NCBI GenBank assembly: GCA_009760855.2
Contig: WPIO01000113.1
Span: forward strand, 1,256,113-1,320,112
Direction: 5' to 3'
Origin: Cristatella mucedo
Taxonomy: Eukaryota; Bryozoa; Phylactolaemata; Cristatellidae
DNA: 64,000 bases
Shown: in pieces, positions 25,050 to 37,534 of the stretch
Numbering within the stretch: the first letter of the stretch is position 1
How the letters are laid out: every line of letters starts with the position of its first letter
Made by a program: the position numbers and the translations under genes
The notes under the pieces: model-generated
Databases searched by the model: none
What the model was told of the DNA's origin: nothing
What the model saw: the letters and a program-made list of their open reading frames with translations, nothing else

Positions 25050-25528
25050 TAATATACCGCCCTCAGAGAACTCTACATAATTCTAGGCACTAAACATTTA
25101 CTGCAAAGCAACCTTGATCGAATGGTTTGGTAGCATGCTCAATAACCAACGTGATTACCAAGGTTATAAGTGAATGCACAGGATCAGTATGCAAGTGTGG
25201 TTAGTGTCAGAAAGCACAGTATCAGCACGCATAAACACATAAAGGAATCAAAATGCTGTCATTGATAGATGCGTTCTTAGCTTCTTTTTAAATATGGATA
25301 TATCAGGAGATGTGATACAAGTCGGAAGTGAGTTCTAGACTTTGGGAGCATATGAACTAAAGGTATGGTCTCTAAAAGATTTGAGGTCTGTATGAAGTAT
25401 AGGTAAACGATTATATTCCGAAAAGCAGGCGGTACGATGCTTACCTGGTGGAGAGTAAATCTGATAGGTAGTCTGGAGCCACAAAAAAGGGACCTAAAAG
25501 TTAGTGACAAAATCTTGAAGTCACTGCT
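25050..25528 (-). mobile_element. LINE-B copy, 3' part
   Basis: Begins with the antisense tail (CCGCCCTCAGAGAACTCTAC, TTCTAGGCACTAAACATTTA) and continues through the 3' UTR into antisense coding sequence (SLTFRSLFC.., IPLVHMLPKS). Ends where the next, oppositely oriented copy starts. Confidence 0.75.
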
Positions 25529-25912
25529 TTGCTAGATTCCAGCCTACCTATAGGAGCTACACGACACAAGGCGAAGAATTTTACAACCTCCTGCTGTTCT
25601 GAATCGAATCGTCTAGCCATATTTCGTATGAACCTCAAAACTGTTGGTGCCGGTGCCTTTAATTACTTTGCTTCCAAAGCCTGGAACTCACTACCAACGC
25701 ATGTCAGTGTCTCTGATATGAAGACATTTAAAAAAGAAGCTTAAAATGCACCTGTTTATTCGAGCATTTAGTTGGTTTTGGGATTTGTTCGTCGTATGCA
25801 TATACCTTCTTATACTGCGCCTGCTGCTTTCGAGGGTTACCACCAATCATTTGATAATCATTCTATACAGCATCTGTAAAGTGTCTGAGATTGAGTTCTG
25901 TGACGGTGCTGT
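25529..25912 (+). mobile_element. Diverged LINE-B-type copy
   Basis: The translation RMNLKTVGAGAFNYFASKAW, NSLPTHVS and DMKTFKKEA matches the end of the LINE-B ORF. It ends at ATCTGTAAAGTGTCTGAGAT and TGAGTTCTGTGACGGTGCTG, a decayed tail hairpin. Confidence 0.6.
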
Positions 25913-25915
25913 GCA

Positions 25916-26612
25916 GATGCAACTAGCTCTTTAGTTGTGTCTCGGCTTGATTATTGTAATTCCACTTTGGCTGGGCTACCAAAGAAAGCTATTATGAAAG
26001 AAAGCCACTACAGCGGACTATGAATATGGCTGCAAGGCTGGTCTTCAAGTCCCAGCGGTTTGAGCACGTGTCACCTTTGCTGAAAGAGCTAGGATGGTTG
26101 CCGGTTGAGCACAGGATACAGAGCAAAGTTCTTACTCTGACCCACAAGGCCCGCCACGGCTTGGCTCCTTCGTACCTAGCTGAACTGCTGCATCAGTTTC
26201 AGCCTGTTCGCACCCTCAGGTCTTGTGTGGACAATAAATTAGCTGTCCCATTCCTCCGCTTAAAGACAGTTGGCGACAGAAGCTTTAGCTCTGCAGGTCC
26301 TAGACTGTGGAACTCGCTTCCACAATTCTTACGCAACGACATCTACTCTCCAACTGCCGACTATGGCACATCTTTTTCAGCGGTCCTGAGCTGTTACTTC
26401 TATGCTACTCACTACCTCAACTGCTCTACTAACTCTGCTATGCTTCCAACTTTCTCTTTATTGCGTGAGACGAAGTCTGTTGGGTACCGAATGCGTACCG
26501 AAAGCCGCGTAGGCTGTGAGTGGGCTATACAAAACTCTCCTGTGTAACACCCACATGGTCTTTATGACTTTGTGGAGTTACTGACGGAGATACATACATA
26601 CACACATACATT
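25916..26612 (+). mobile_element. 5'-truncated LINE-A copy
   Basis: From AACTAGCTCTTTAGTTGTGT through MNMAARLVFKSQRFEHVSPL, LNCSTNSAMLPTFSLLRETK and the 3' UTR hairpin (CCACATGGTC TTTAT GACTTTGTGG), to GAGATACATACATACACACA. The tail is ATACA-like rather than ATTAC. Confidence 0.85.
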
Positions 26613-26737
26613 GTTCTAATTATTATTTAATGACCGTCACTGCAGAGCTTACCTGTTAATGTTCATCATTTCCGTTTGTAACATAATTACTTTTTAACTT
26701 TTCAAGATCCGCTAACTTTTCCGTGATTGCAAATGGC

Positions 26738-27420
26738 CCTGCTCTGTTACTGGCCTACCGACATGTGCGATCAGGCAATTGCAGCTGGTGCAAAACTCGG
26801 AAGCTAGGCTTGTCTGTCGTGAGCGGCGCAGTTGCCACATCACACTACTTCTCGCCGACCTGCACTGGCTACCAGTCAAGCCACCGATCGACTTCAAGCT
26901 TTTGTTGTTCACTTTTAGGTCACTTCATTCTTTGGCTCCAGCCTATCTCTCAGATCTACTCTCCCATCAGGCCAAGCATCGTACCACCTGCTTTTCGTCA
27001 ATCAACAGTCTACCAATACCTCGTACAAACCTCAAATCCTTTGGAGACCTGCATTTAGTTCGTATGCTCCCAAAGTCTGGAACTCCCTCCTGACTTGCGT
27101 CAGAAGCTCCCCTGACTTGACCACATTTAAAAAGAGCTTAAAATCACCTATTTAGGACATCATTTAGTGGGTCCCAGTGATTCGTCCTTCATGTGCTTAT
27201 GTGCGCTGACACTGCATGCTGCCACTAACCACATTTGCATGCCGACACTGTGCATGTCACCCCTAACCATGTCATTCATGTTGCTTGTTTATCAAGCATG
27301 ATATTATTCCCCATTCAATTGCATTTCCATTTGCCGAAAATGTAAAGCGCCTAGAAAGAGATTGAGTTCTCTTAGGGCGCTTTATCAAGTGCATCATTAT
27401 TATTGTTATATGGGTGATAT
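26738..27420 (+). mobile_element. LINE-B copy, 3' part
   Basis: Coding end ([38 protein letters not shown]-like), 3' UTR, AAAGCGCCTAGAAAGAGATT, GAGTTCTCTTAGGGCGCTTT and ATTATTATTGTTA. One of the cleanest tail hairpins here. Confidence 0.85.
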
Positions 27421-27955
27421 GCACCGGTAGAGTTCCGGGCAGCTGAGTCGCTGCACACCGATTAGTGAACATAAAGGTATAGAATTGGTAAATCCACCTC
27501 GAATGACATCTGGTAACATGTGCTAAAAATAGACAGGATACACATCGCTATATAGATACCATGACAAGCGTTGATAGCCATTTTGAACATACTAGCCAGT
27601 GTTGGAACATTCTATCCTGAGTAATGACTGTGCATACCCTTCCGATGGTACACACGCAATCATTTGTCAAGGTCAGGCTGTTTGAGCACTCGGCGAAGAC
27701 TTTTATTCTGTAAGCAGGGGCTTTATAACTCCCTGTACGATGAATAGTACCCCAGAGTTAGTCACTTGCAGGGTAATAAGCAATGAAAAGGAATGAAAAA
27801 GTGAGGCTGAGGCCAGCATGCTATACAAAGCAAAAAAGACACTCGGCTCGGCTAGTTAGTAATGCCTTCGGCTAGAAGCATGCACTGAATCGTGCGAAGG
27901 AAAAAGTTCGCCGGGGACGAAGGGAAAACTGGAAGGAATTGATGCCAATCGAGAC
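27421..27955. other. No gene seen
   Basis: Unassigned DNA between two LINE copies. Confidence 0.4.
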
Positions 27956-28420
27956 TAAAAGGCTGAAAGGTAATTGTGGTTAGTCTCCCCACCCTTAAGC
28001 GACGTCCAGACGTTCAGTGCATGCGAGGTGAAAGCTTGATCGCCGAAAGACTTTATCTTTGTGCGAGGGACGGCCGCATGCCAGGACGTTGACAAGCGAA
28101 TGGTGGGAGAGTACAGTGGTGGCGTAAGAGGTTCGGATAGGTGATGGATTCGGATAGGTTTCGCTGTTTTAAGCAGAAGATGCAACCTGTACACACTGCA
28201 GAGGATTTTAAAATCGACTCAATCTTTGACAGGGAGCTGTTAAGTACAGCAGTTTGGTGACGTGAAAACTTAATATTGACGACAGACTAGATGAGCTGCT
28301 GAGTTTTATACCGGTTGCAAAAAATTAATGGCACCACTGACCGGGGATCCTTACTAAAAAGATTTTATAAGATCTAAGTCTCTGTCACACATGCGTGAAC
28401 TATCGAGTATCTCTCTAAGA
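27956..28420 (-). mobile_element. Old diverged LINE of the LINE-B type
   Basis: The minus-strand frame reads RLSTSWHAAVPRTKIKSFGD, QAFTSHALNVWTSL and corresponds to IPRTNLKSFGDRAFSSYAPKAWNSL of LINE-B. Beyond that it is poorly preserved. Confidence 0.5.
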
Positions 28421-28632
28421 TGATTTCGGAGATATGAGGAAACCTGCTTAACATACTGGCTGTGGTATGACCTACCAGCTTTTATTATCCACTGTGCTTT
28501 CGGAGTGGTCAAATAGGATTTGTTTGTGGTCCTTGCGGCTATGAAGCCAGGGACGGTTTCGGCTACATCGACCTAGCTGGTGGGTGTGATGATAAAGGGC
28601 GCTAAATCAGCTGGATTAGCACTGCCGAGACA

Positions 28633-29218
28633 CCTTCAAGCCACTTCTCGCCGACCTGCACTGGCTCCCAGTCAAGGGCCGCTTCAATTCAAGGTTTCGT
28701 CACTCACTTTTAGGTCTCTTCACTCTCTGGCTCCAGATTACTTATCAGATCTACTCGCCCACCAGGCTACAAATAGTATCACCTGGTTTTCGGAATCTAA
28801 CTTTTTGCCAATACCTCGTACAAACCTAAAATCCTTTGGAGACCGTGCCTTTAGTTAGTATGCTCCCAAAGCATGGAGTTAATCTCCGACTTGCATCACG
28901 ATATCTCCTGACTTGTCTGCATTTAAAAAGAAACTAAAATGCATCTATTTATCACATCATTCACTGGGTCATGGGATTCGTCCTTTATGAGCTTATGTGT
29001 GCTGATACTGTGCAGGCCACGAACCAGACTTGCATGCTGACCCTGTGCATGTCACCCCTAACAATGCTATTTTTATTGTTTATTGAGCTTGCTACACAAA
29101 GCGTTTGATAGTGCTTCATTTGCAGCAAATTTAAAGTGCCCAGAAAGAGATTGAGTTCTCTGAGGGTTCCATATAAAATGTATGATGATGGTGATTATTA
29201 TTATTATTATTATTATAT
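28633..29218 (+). mobile_element. LINE-B copy, 3' part
   Basis: Starts at CACTTCTCGCCGACCTGCAC, with LTFRSLHSLAPDYLSDLLAH and IPRTNLKSFGDRAFS. Ends AAAGTGCCCAGAAAGAGATT, GAGTTCTCTGAGGGTTCC and a long ATT repeat. Confidence 0.85.
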
Positions 29219-29219
29219 C

Positions 29220-31300
29220 TGTGGCTCATAAATTACAACGGCTTTGATCCGGTTATGCTGACATCCCCTTTTGAGCTGCCTAAAAGCCGAAGCCACGCAA
29301 CAGGCAAGGAATTATCGCGCTTACCAGTTATTCCGAGCTGTGCTCCTGTCTGTCGAGCCTTGGTGTAGATTAAGGCTGCTGCGCCTGTAGACCTCTACTA
29401 CGGTCGATTAGACTACTCAAGGCAGTACGTGGATGCGGACATGTCATCTTGAGGCAATCTTTATTGCTGTCACATTCCACGACTACCTGCAAACTTGTGT
29501 GCTGTGGCGCTGCACGTGAAAGTCGATAGCCGTAATGCAAAGTTCAGAGTGTCGCGTATATTGGTGCTGATGATATAGATGTCGGCTGAGCTTCCACCTT
29601 GGCCGGCACTTTGTTTGTGGCCAACTTCTGCTTAGACTAGAAGGCAGCCCCGCCAATTTGTAATCAAATTGACACAGTCATCGGGGATGTCAAGGTGACC
29701 TTTCATGGGACGCGCCTTGACGGCTCAAAAGACAAAAACACTAAAACCAACGCCACCACACACCACCGCCAACAGCAACAAAAAACACTAATAAACGCGT
29801 TTAGCGCGACCGGAGAGCCTAATCTCTTTCTAGGTAGTGAGCTGAAGATACAGTGTCACTGCGGACGGTTTTTACTTGATTAAAAGAACGGTCAGATGGA
29901 AAAATCCAATTTCGCAGCCAATTACATAAATCACCCCAATCTTTGGCTGAGGGGAATTTTACAGTAACAATGTCGAGGACTCGAAAGGTTCACTAGACCA
30001 GTTTGGTAGCAGGAGAATGTCGGTGAGCGTTTTCCTGCCTGTGCTCAAGTCAACCGAATTTGTTTTGAAGTCATTCTTATGTCTCATCATATAGTGAATC
30101 TGTTGCAAAGGATGTGGCAGTAAATCTTTACGTACGATTCAGCTGTGCACATTGATATTTGTGGACCTGTTGGTGGTGGCACTTGTCAGGCAGGAATGAT
30201 GTCACATTGAGTGAGTCTTGAGTTTCCTCGACGAGGTCACTTAGCTACAGGTTTTATTTTTACTCTTACAGTGACAATTATCTTTTAGGCGAGCGCAATG
30301 ATGCCACAAGATGCGTCGTGATTTCACAAAAGTGTGGACTGCCAGACGAGGAGCAGCACGCCTAGGTGACAATGCCTCGCAATGGCCAGGCAAGCCCCAG
30401 TGGCTAATCTCGAAAGGTACTATCTATGAAATCGATAGTCGATGATGCTGTAATTTATATCTGAATGCTTCGGTTCGATCTCGATGGAAACTCAGAGAAC
30501 AAAAGTATGCAAAACCACTGCTAAAAGGCAATGCAACCGTCTTCCCCGAGAGAAATTTCACTTCCACTGACGATGAGAGTCTGGGCTCAGCCAATAGTAC
30601 TAAAGCCATCTGAAGTCTTAGCACTCATGTGACGCGATCCAAGCGCCGAAGGAATTCAATTGGCTGTCAAGTTATTGATCTATTACCTCGTACAGGTCGG
30701 AGAAATTTCCCAAATCAACGCACAATTCTGGTCTGCAGCAGACTTTGAACGAGCGATATATTATATAGCGTTCACGGTTATTGGACTTATGTGCCGTACT
30801 AAATATTCAATTATGCTGCACCAGGGTGATTATAGCTCCTTGAATCAGATTTATTTATTGCCTCTGACGTGGCCAACGTCTAAGTAGACAAATCACATGA
30901 GCTGCTATTTTTAGTGGCAGTTTTCCTATAAAAGAGTCAGTGCAATAAGATGTAGTAATAAGATTAGTGAGAAGTCGTTTGTACAGCTATCTAATTACAA
31001 TAAATCGCCATCCTGGTACTGCACATATCACAAGAAGAGAACTAATAATTAATGGTTGGTTTCGTGTATGATATCTTGCTGTTACTTATGCAAGGATTTT
31101 AAAGCACACAGATGTCACCCTTAAAGTAGCATGCCTAAAACGGAGAGGCGAAACTTTGGGTAGCCGTCTGGTAGAACCTCTGGAGCAAGTAGCAAGTGCT
31201 AAGTTATTCACAAGTAAGCAGGCAAAGAACACAGTAACTTTTGAATTATTACCGGGTCAACCTGGAAGCTGAACAGGACGGAACTTTTGCGTTTTCAGAT
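29220..31300. other. No gene seen; one tail remnant
   Basis: At 29787-29845 AATAAACGCGTTTAGCGCGA and CTAATCTCTTTCTAGG recall an antisense LINE-B tail. Open frames (for example 30424-30624 minus and 30660-30887 plus) show no family features. Confidence 0.4.
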
Positions 31301-31304
31301 GTCA

Positions 31305-31760
31305 CCTAATAATAATGACAATAATAATACATTTATATAAAAAGCTAAGAGAACTTAAACTCTTTCTAGGCAATTTACATTTGATACAAGTGGAGCGAGA
31401 CTTAATGGATGATGGTAACATGCACTGTGTCAACATAAAGACATACTTAGTTATACTATGCACAGTGTCAGCACACTCACGAACACAAAAGACTAATCAC
31501 AAGGACTAACCGGAAGCGATTCAGAGAGTTTAAGTTTAAGTTTAAGCGAGTTCAGCTTTGAGAAATAGTATGCGTTTTTAGCTTCTTTTTAAATATCAAC
31601 AAGTCAGAGAAAGCAGTTATATCAGTCGGGAGTGTTTCAGGCTTTCGAAGCGCACAAACTGAAGGCCGAAGAAATTTCAGATTCATCCGAGATGTAACTA
31701 AAAGACACAAAGTCAGAAAAGCGGATGGTACGATGCCTAGCCTAGTTTATCGGGGATTAG
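31305..31760 (-). mobile_element. LINE-B copy, 3' part
   Basis: AATAATACATTTATATAAAA, GAGAACTTAAACTCTTTCTAGG, then a degraded antisense 3' UTR and coding end (TTTTAGCTTCTTTTTAAAT..AGTCGGGAGTG). Confidence 0.65.
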
Positions 31761-31864
31761 CCCTGATATGTAGGCTGGAGCCTGAGCATGAAGGGATGTT
31801 GGCCGTATCACGGATCTCATTACCAAAGGATGACTTCCTGCTGACCTTGTAGAGTGACGGCTGA

Positions 31865-32965
31865 CCATGTCGGATTATTGTGCAGTCTCGTTAGCTGTTC
31901 CTATTCCTTCGTGCAAGCAAGGTAACGTGGAGTTTGTCCATCGACGAAACTTGACGTTGGCCAGTTTCCTTAAACTAAACGAGGATAGAAGGGACCTACC
32001 ACTCATAGCACGACCCAAGTGTGCGGCTGACCTAGCACACTTTGCTCTACTAATAGGTAACGCTTTTGTGCGATCGTCACTGCGTGCTCGGAATTTAGAT
32101 GTCGTCCTTTTAAAACTGCCTTTATGTTGAAAGGTCCATTAGGAAGACTGCCACCACTACTAGCCATCGCGTCTGATCGTAATCTAAGATTAGGACTCCC
32201 TATTGTAGTCGCTTGTAAAAAATAAAACTATCTCCGGTATCGGCTAGATTAAACAGGATGCAATTTCATGATATGGAAAGGCTACCAAAAAGCCGCTAGG
32301 AGACTGCAGCTGGTGATGAATAAAAATAAAAAATAATAATACATTTGAATAGCACCATAAGAGAACTGAATCTCTTTCTAGGCACTTCACAGTTGCTGTA
32401 GTGTGGCTGAAAAACAAGCCAATGAATCCCAGATGTTAAGCTACGCGTCTGCTTCGTTGAAGGAGCTTCGATGGCTTTTAGTTGATCAATTGATACAGAG
32501 TAAAGTTCTTACCCTGAACCACAAAGTCCGTCACGACTTGGCTCTTTGATACCTTAATAAATTGGTGTACCAGTTTTAACATCATCGTGCCTTCAAGCCC
32601 TCTATGGAAAATATATTAGCTTTTACAATTTTCTGCTTAAAGATAACTGGCGACAGAAACCTCTTCTCCGAAGGTCTTAAACTGTGGAGTTAACTTCGTC
32701 AGTTTTTACTCAACGAAATGTACTTCCTGACGCCGTCATTTGCATTAGAGCCGCGCTGAGCTGCTGCTTTCTTACTAATCACTGCCGTAACTGCCCCGCT
32801 GACTCAGCTATAATTCTCACTTTCTTTTTGCAGCGTGAGATAAATTCCTTTGGCTCCCGATTGCTCACCGAAAGCCGCTTAAGAATTTGAGTGGGCTATA
32901 GAAAAATCATCCGTAACACCTAATTAGTCTTTGTGAAGTTACAAAAGGAGATACATTACATTAGT
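31865..32965 (+). mobile_element. Degraded LINE-A copy with internal deletions
   Basis: The end of the endonuclease (MSDYCAVSLAVPIPSC..NVEFVHRRNL) is joined directly to the RT thumb (CAADLAHFALLIGNAFVRSS, ARNLDVVL). After a LINE-B tail at about 32330-32410 the 3' part follows (KLTGDRNLFSEG-like) to GGAGATACATTACATTAG. Many stops. Confidence 0.65.
32330..32410 (-). mobile_element. LINE-B tail nested in LINE-A
   Basis: AATAATAATACATTTGAATA, AGCACCATAAGAGAACTGAA and TCTCTTTCTAGGCACTTCAC, then TTGCTGTAG. About 80 bp, antisense to the host copy. Confidence 0.6.
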
Positions 32966-32969
32966 TAAA

Positions 32970-34425
32970 TAGTAAGTTAGTTTTATAGTAATTAAATTTG
33001 AGATATTTGTCTTTCATCAATTCGAGGATATCACCATGACAAGTTGCGAGAGTTTGAAATAATTACCTCGGCTTATGAGTGTCTCAACATACGAATGTTT
33101 CGAGATACGGGCTGTCGCTAGGCTGATATTTTGCTTTGAGATGCCAACTAAAGCTCGGGTTACGAGTCAGCTTCAGATACTCCACCGCTAGTTGCCGCAG
33201 CGAACGTCACACCGCACGTGGCTACTTAAGCCAATATCGGAGAGCAGCGAACGACGTTCCGTTGCAAGACGCTACCCTACGACCTGGGTGTAAAGCCATG
33301 CCTAGGCCTGTTGGTTCGCTTTCAGACAGACTCGAGCGAGCAGTCCTGGTCCCTGGACGCACAAGATCGCCAGACTCCGGCGTTAAATCGGACTGCGGCA
33401 GGAACAGCTAAGTACGCACTGTACTCTATTTAGGCATTATCATCGTGTGAGAGTTAATCGCATAACTGATAACAATCGGCGCGTCCACGTAATTTGCTCA
33501 GCGAATAAACTAAAAGCGAAGAAAGCACACGTGAAAACGGCAAAAATCGGCGAATACGATTCAGATATTAATTTCAGCCTTTCTCCTCTAAATCTGTTAG
33601 CATCTTCAAGTCGTCTGATCGTCAAGTTACTCATGGACATTAGGATTAATAAATCCCGTTTATTGCAAGACATTTTATTGTATTGGTTAAAAAAATAATC
33701 GCTTATTTATAAGTATATCTTTTTATTTAAAAACACGTGTGTGACAAAAATCGCGGTGTTTTTTGGGGGTCTGGAGTGCAGTAATGGCATTTCACTTCAT
33801 TTTAATGGTGAAAATCGATTTGACTTACGAGTAATTTGAGTCACAAGCTCCGGCACGGAGCGAAAAAATTCGTAAACCGAGGTAATACTGTATAGGTACA
33901 GCTGTGTGTCGGCATACTTGTAGGATGCTAAGCGACTGCAGGTTATGACCAATGCCAGTAGCGAGTTCCAGATTAACATGCATATGAACTGAAAGTCCCT
34001 TCACCAACCTATTTAAATTTAGTTCGAGAGATGGCGAGTAGACTGTAGGAGCAGCAGCTGTCGGCGAAAGAGCACAAAGCAGAAGAGCAGCTAGGGCTGA
34101 CTGGTAGGCTAGCGTGCAAGATAGTGAGGCGACAAGTTAGCTCGAGAGAAGGTCTTGAAGTAAATACGGCACTGGATAGGAAGCTAGCTACGCTTATAAA
34201 GATTGGACGTCATATGTCAGCTACGCCAATGTGTGGAACGGACGATCTACTGCAGTGCTTTGCAGCAGTTGAAGACGATTGTGTACTGGCTTTAGCTCAG
34301 TGATTTAGAAACTTAGGCTGCCAGACGCTAATGAAGAGTCTGTCCGAATCAACAGCGTGTACTTATTTTGAAACAATTCAGGCCACCTCTGCTGTGACGT
34401 GTCTTAAGTAGTAAAGGATGAGAGG
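32970..34425. other. No gene seen
   Basis: A GC-richer patch at 33130-33410 has an open frame (MRCQLKLGLRVSFRYST..) without recognisable features. Confidence 0.4.
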
Positions 34426-34429
34426 AAGT

Positions 34430-34620
34430 AAATAATAATAATGAATAAATCCTAGCTGATTTGACAGCCTCTTTTTGTATAGCGACAGAAGAGCCTTTAC
34501 GGCTATCACCACGGCTTGCAGTGGCGTTAAAGGATCACCCACCGCAGGAACGAACCCACGACCTCGGGACCGAGGTCGTAAAAGCAACCACCTTACCTAG
34601 CGCTCGCATTAGAGCTTATA
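34430..34620 (-). mobile_element. SINE-2 copy
   Basis: Antisense SINE-2: AATCCTAGCTGATTTGACAG, CCTCTTTTTGTATAGCGACA, GGCTATCACCACGGCTTGCA, then the B box complement CGAACCCACGACCTCGG and the A-box side ACCTTACCTAG. Confidence 0.8.
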
Positions 34621-34974
34621 AGTCGGAGATCAACCATAACAATTTAAGCCTTTAAATAATTACATACTCCGAATATTCGAAACCTCTTTCCACAATTGAT
34701 AAACTCTTTCTCGGTGATGCAATCGTCAGCAAAATCAAAGATTTTCCATACATGAATATGACATACAGACTAACTGCAATTTAATTGCTCTGCTTTCTGG
34801 CTTCTAAAACACTCATGCATCTCTAGTTATCTGTATTTCCGAGTTCGCACAAGAATAACAGACAAATATTTCGTATCAAATGAACCCGACCGAAAATGAC
34901 AGTTTTGATAAGCTAATGTCCCTCACAAATGGGATACTTTAAGCCTGAAAACTGGATTCACCAGTATCTTACCT

Positions 34975-35545
34975 TTACAGTAATAACAATGATAATGTAC
35001 TTGATAAAGCGCCCTCAGAGAATTTAATCTCTTCTAGGCACTTTACAGTTGCTGCAAAGGGAAATGCAATTAAATGGTAAGTACAATCATGCTTAAAAAA
35101 CAAACGAAATGAATAACATGGTTAGGGGTGACAAGCACAGGGTCAGCATGCAAATGTGGTTAGTGGCAGCATGCACAGTGTCACCACGTATAAGCACGTG
35201 AAGGACGAATCACAGGGACCCACTAAATGCTGTCCTGAATAGGTGTGTTTTTAAGTTCTTTTTAAATGTGGTCAGGCCAGGGGATGTTCTGATGCAGGTC
35301 GGGAGGGAGTTCCAGGCTTTGGGAGCATACAAACTAAATGCACGGTCTCCAAAGGATTTAAGGTTTGTACGAGGTATTTGTAGACTGTTGGATTCCGAAA
35401 AGCGGGTGGTAAGATGCTTGGCCTGATGGGGTAGTATATCTGAGAGATAGGCTGGAGCCATAGAATGAAGTGACGTAAAAGTGAGCGACAAAACCTTGAA
35501 GTCAATCCGTTGCTTGACTGGTAGCCAGTGCAGGTCGGCCTTTTG
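34975..35545 (-). mobile_element. LINE-B copy, 3' part
   Basis: GATAAAGCGCCCTCAGAGAA, CTCTTCTAGGCACTTTACAG, a full 3' UTR and antisense coding end with LTFTSLHSMAPAYLSDILPH and FGDRAFSLYAPKAWNSLPTC. Truncated at GCAGGTCGGCC. Few stops, so relatively young. Confidence 0.85.
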
Positions 35546-36360
35546 CCTAGAGCTAGGATTCCGAGTGTGCTGTACAGCAGTAAATGTTTTTCAAATTTAC
35601 TATAATATAAGGATTTAGCTTCAAGGGCAGCCAGAAGAACTGACGTTGTTTTAGCATTCCTGTGAGAAAAATGCTAGCGTGGGATACGAAACCATGCAAT
35701 GTGAGAGCACATGAGCCCGTATGCACAGGAAAATAAGTACCTGTTTGGCACAGAGCTACAATAACGACCTCCAAACTGGTAGATACTGCGTTAGATTGTA
35801 AAACAACTGTCTTGATGCACTTCCTTAAATTTGTTTTATAAAATGATCAAGGGAATTTAATACTGACCTATCGTGATATATATATTGATCAATTATCTCT
35901 ATTTCGCTCGATAAGCAAAGTTTTTTTAAGTTTTATGATCTACTATTAGTTTTAGTACTCACTTGTCACAACGATATTAGATAGTTGTAATTCAATCACA
36001 GAAACACGACAGTTCAGGACACTTTCATAAACATGGAGTTTTTGATAGCATGACTTTTCTTGCATATAAATTTAATTTGCTTTAATTGTAAATTTAATTT
36101 AATTTTTTTGCAAATAGCCAACGTTGAATAGGCTGGCCACAAGCTGAAGCTGGCACAGCGCATGTGGCTGCATTTGAAAAATTGCTAAAACCACGTCACC
36201 TCAAAACCACTCTTTGCATTGGCTTCCGGACACCTCATTCAACTGAAGCGCAACACCGGCTATTCGCTCTTCCATCAGTCCTTCGTACCATTGGGTCTTT
36301 GCCGAACGCTCAGTTGAGCTTCTCATGCGGTGCTTATAATGCAAAGTGCTGCGCTTAGAT

Positions 36361-36687
36361 TAGGGCTGTACCAAGCATTCTCTTCGGGGTCGAATAGCGA
36401 ACCAAATAAGTATTCGACCGAATAGTAGCGGTCGAACAGAACAAGAATAATAGTCTGTAAGCGACAGTTTATCAGTTCAGTTAAATTAACTCCATCCCTA
36501 ATTACACCGACAGATTAAAGTTTCAAATTTTGCGGGAAAATAACGGTTTACTTTAACCGCATGTTTTGAGTTTACTTAATTACACATTTTATTTACTTTT
36601 TAAATCTTGACTGCTATGGCTAGACCTTTTTTGTACCCTATTGATTTTTGGCCGAATAGTGAAACTTAACTATTCGGTACGGCCCTA
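36361..36687. mobile_element. hAT-like MITE candidate
   Basis: The ends TAGGGCTGTACC and GGTACGGCCCTA form a 12-bp inverted repeat with one mismatch. Internal TATTCG(A/G) motifs occur near both ends. Flanks GCTTAGAT and GTATAGAC match at 5 of 8 positions, compatible with an old 8-bp hAT TSD. About 327 bp, no ORF. Confidence 0.5.
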
Positions 36688-36724
36688 GTATAGACAATTT
36701 ACCTGGGTAGCAATACTTTGCAGA

Positions 36725-36955
36725 CTACAAAAACTTTTGGGGCTCGCTTACACACTTTTGATGCAATAATAACAGCCTATGTTTATGCGTTTCTTGTGAT
36801 ATTTCTTCTCCAGACTCTGCACACATCGGGCTGTTCTGAAACAGCAATTGTCTATCTTCCAACTTTGTTACAAGAACTGAGCATATAATGTCTTTATTCC
36901 ACTCGCTCATACTGCCTGGACGTCCATTACAATGACCCACTGCAGCAAGGGACTA
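36725..36955 (-). other. Possible exon, unknown
   Basis: After an acceptor-like CCTTGCTGCAG the minus strand is open for about 70 codons (GHCNGRPGSMSEWNKDIICS, LEDRQLLFQNSPMCAESGEE) to a TAG. No family, no partner exon. It may be transposon-derived, since it abuts the MITE. Confidence 0.2.
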
Positions 36956-37500
36956 TCTGCAACAGTGAGAAGCTTAGGTTTCGCTAATTTAGAGCCCTTG
37001 TTTTCATAGCGGGCGGACGAGCCATAGAAGGTACCACTCCGGCGGGCAGTGGGTGTTGGGTCGCTCGCTGTGCGGCAGCAGACTGCTACTCAGGCAGAAG
37101 TTGCCGAAAGAGAGTAGCGACCTCAATGGTAGACTTTAATATTGGCCTGAGCTACGATCGGCCATCACGACGATTGCTTTCCACGTGGCTTCCGGTGTAA
37201 TGCACTGCCTGCCGTAATTTCCATTTAATCGTCTGGTGTACGACTGTTCGCACAAATGTATTTATACATACACGTTGGCTATAAATGATTGCCAGCAATA
37301 GAACTTACGCTAACGACTAGGATCGCAAAATGCTCACGCCTAACCCCCAACCTCTCCGAACTAGCCTATAATGCGCCTCACCTCTAAGCTAAGACCCGGG
37401 GAAACTCAAATGCTCATTAAAGCTATGCAGACTAGTATAGATTTTTTCTTAGGATGCTTGACGTGCTTGCCCAATAGATCAATCTAATCGATGGATCTAT

Positions 37501-37530
37501 ACATATATATATATATATACATATATATTT
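37501..37530. repeat. Short (TA)n/(TACA)n tract
   Basis: ATATATATATATATATACAT run just before the acceptor of the exon at 37535. Confidence 0.8.
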
Positions 37531-37534
37531 TCAG

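Noticed and set aside
26020-26547. 175-codon ORF as a possible host gene
   Set aside because: It is the C-terminal domain of LINE-A, repeated at 20883, 46252, 40044, 53939 and 57515.
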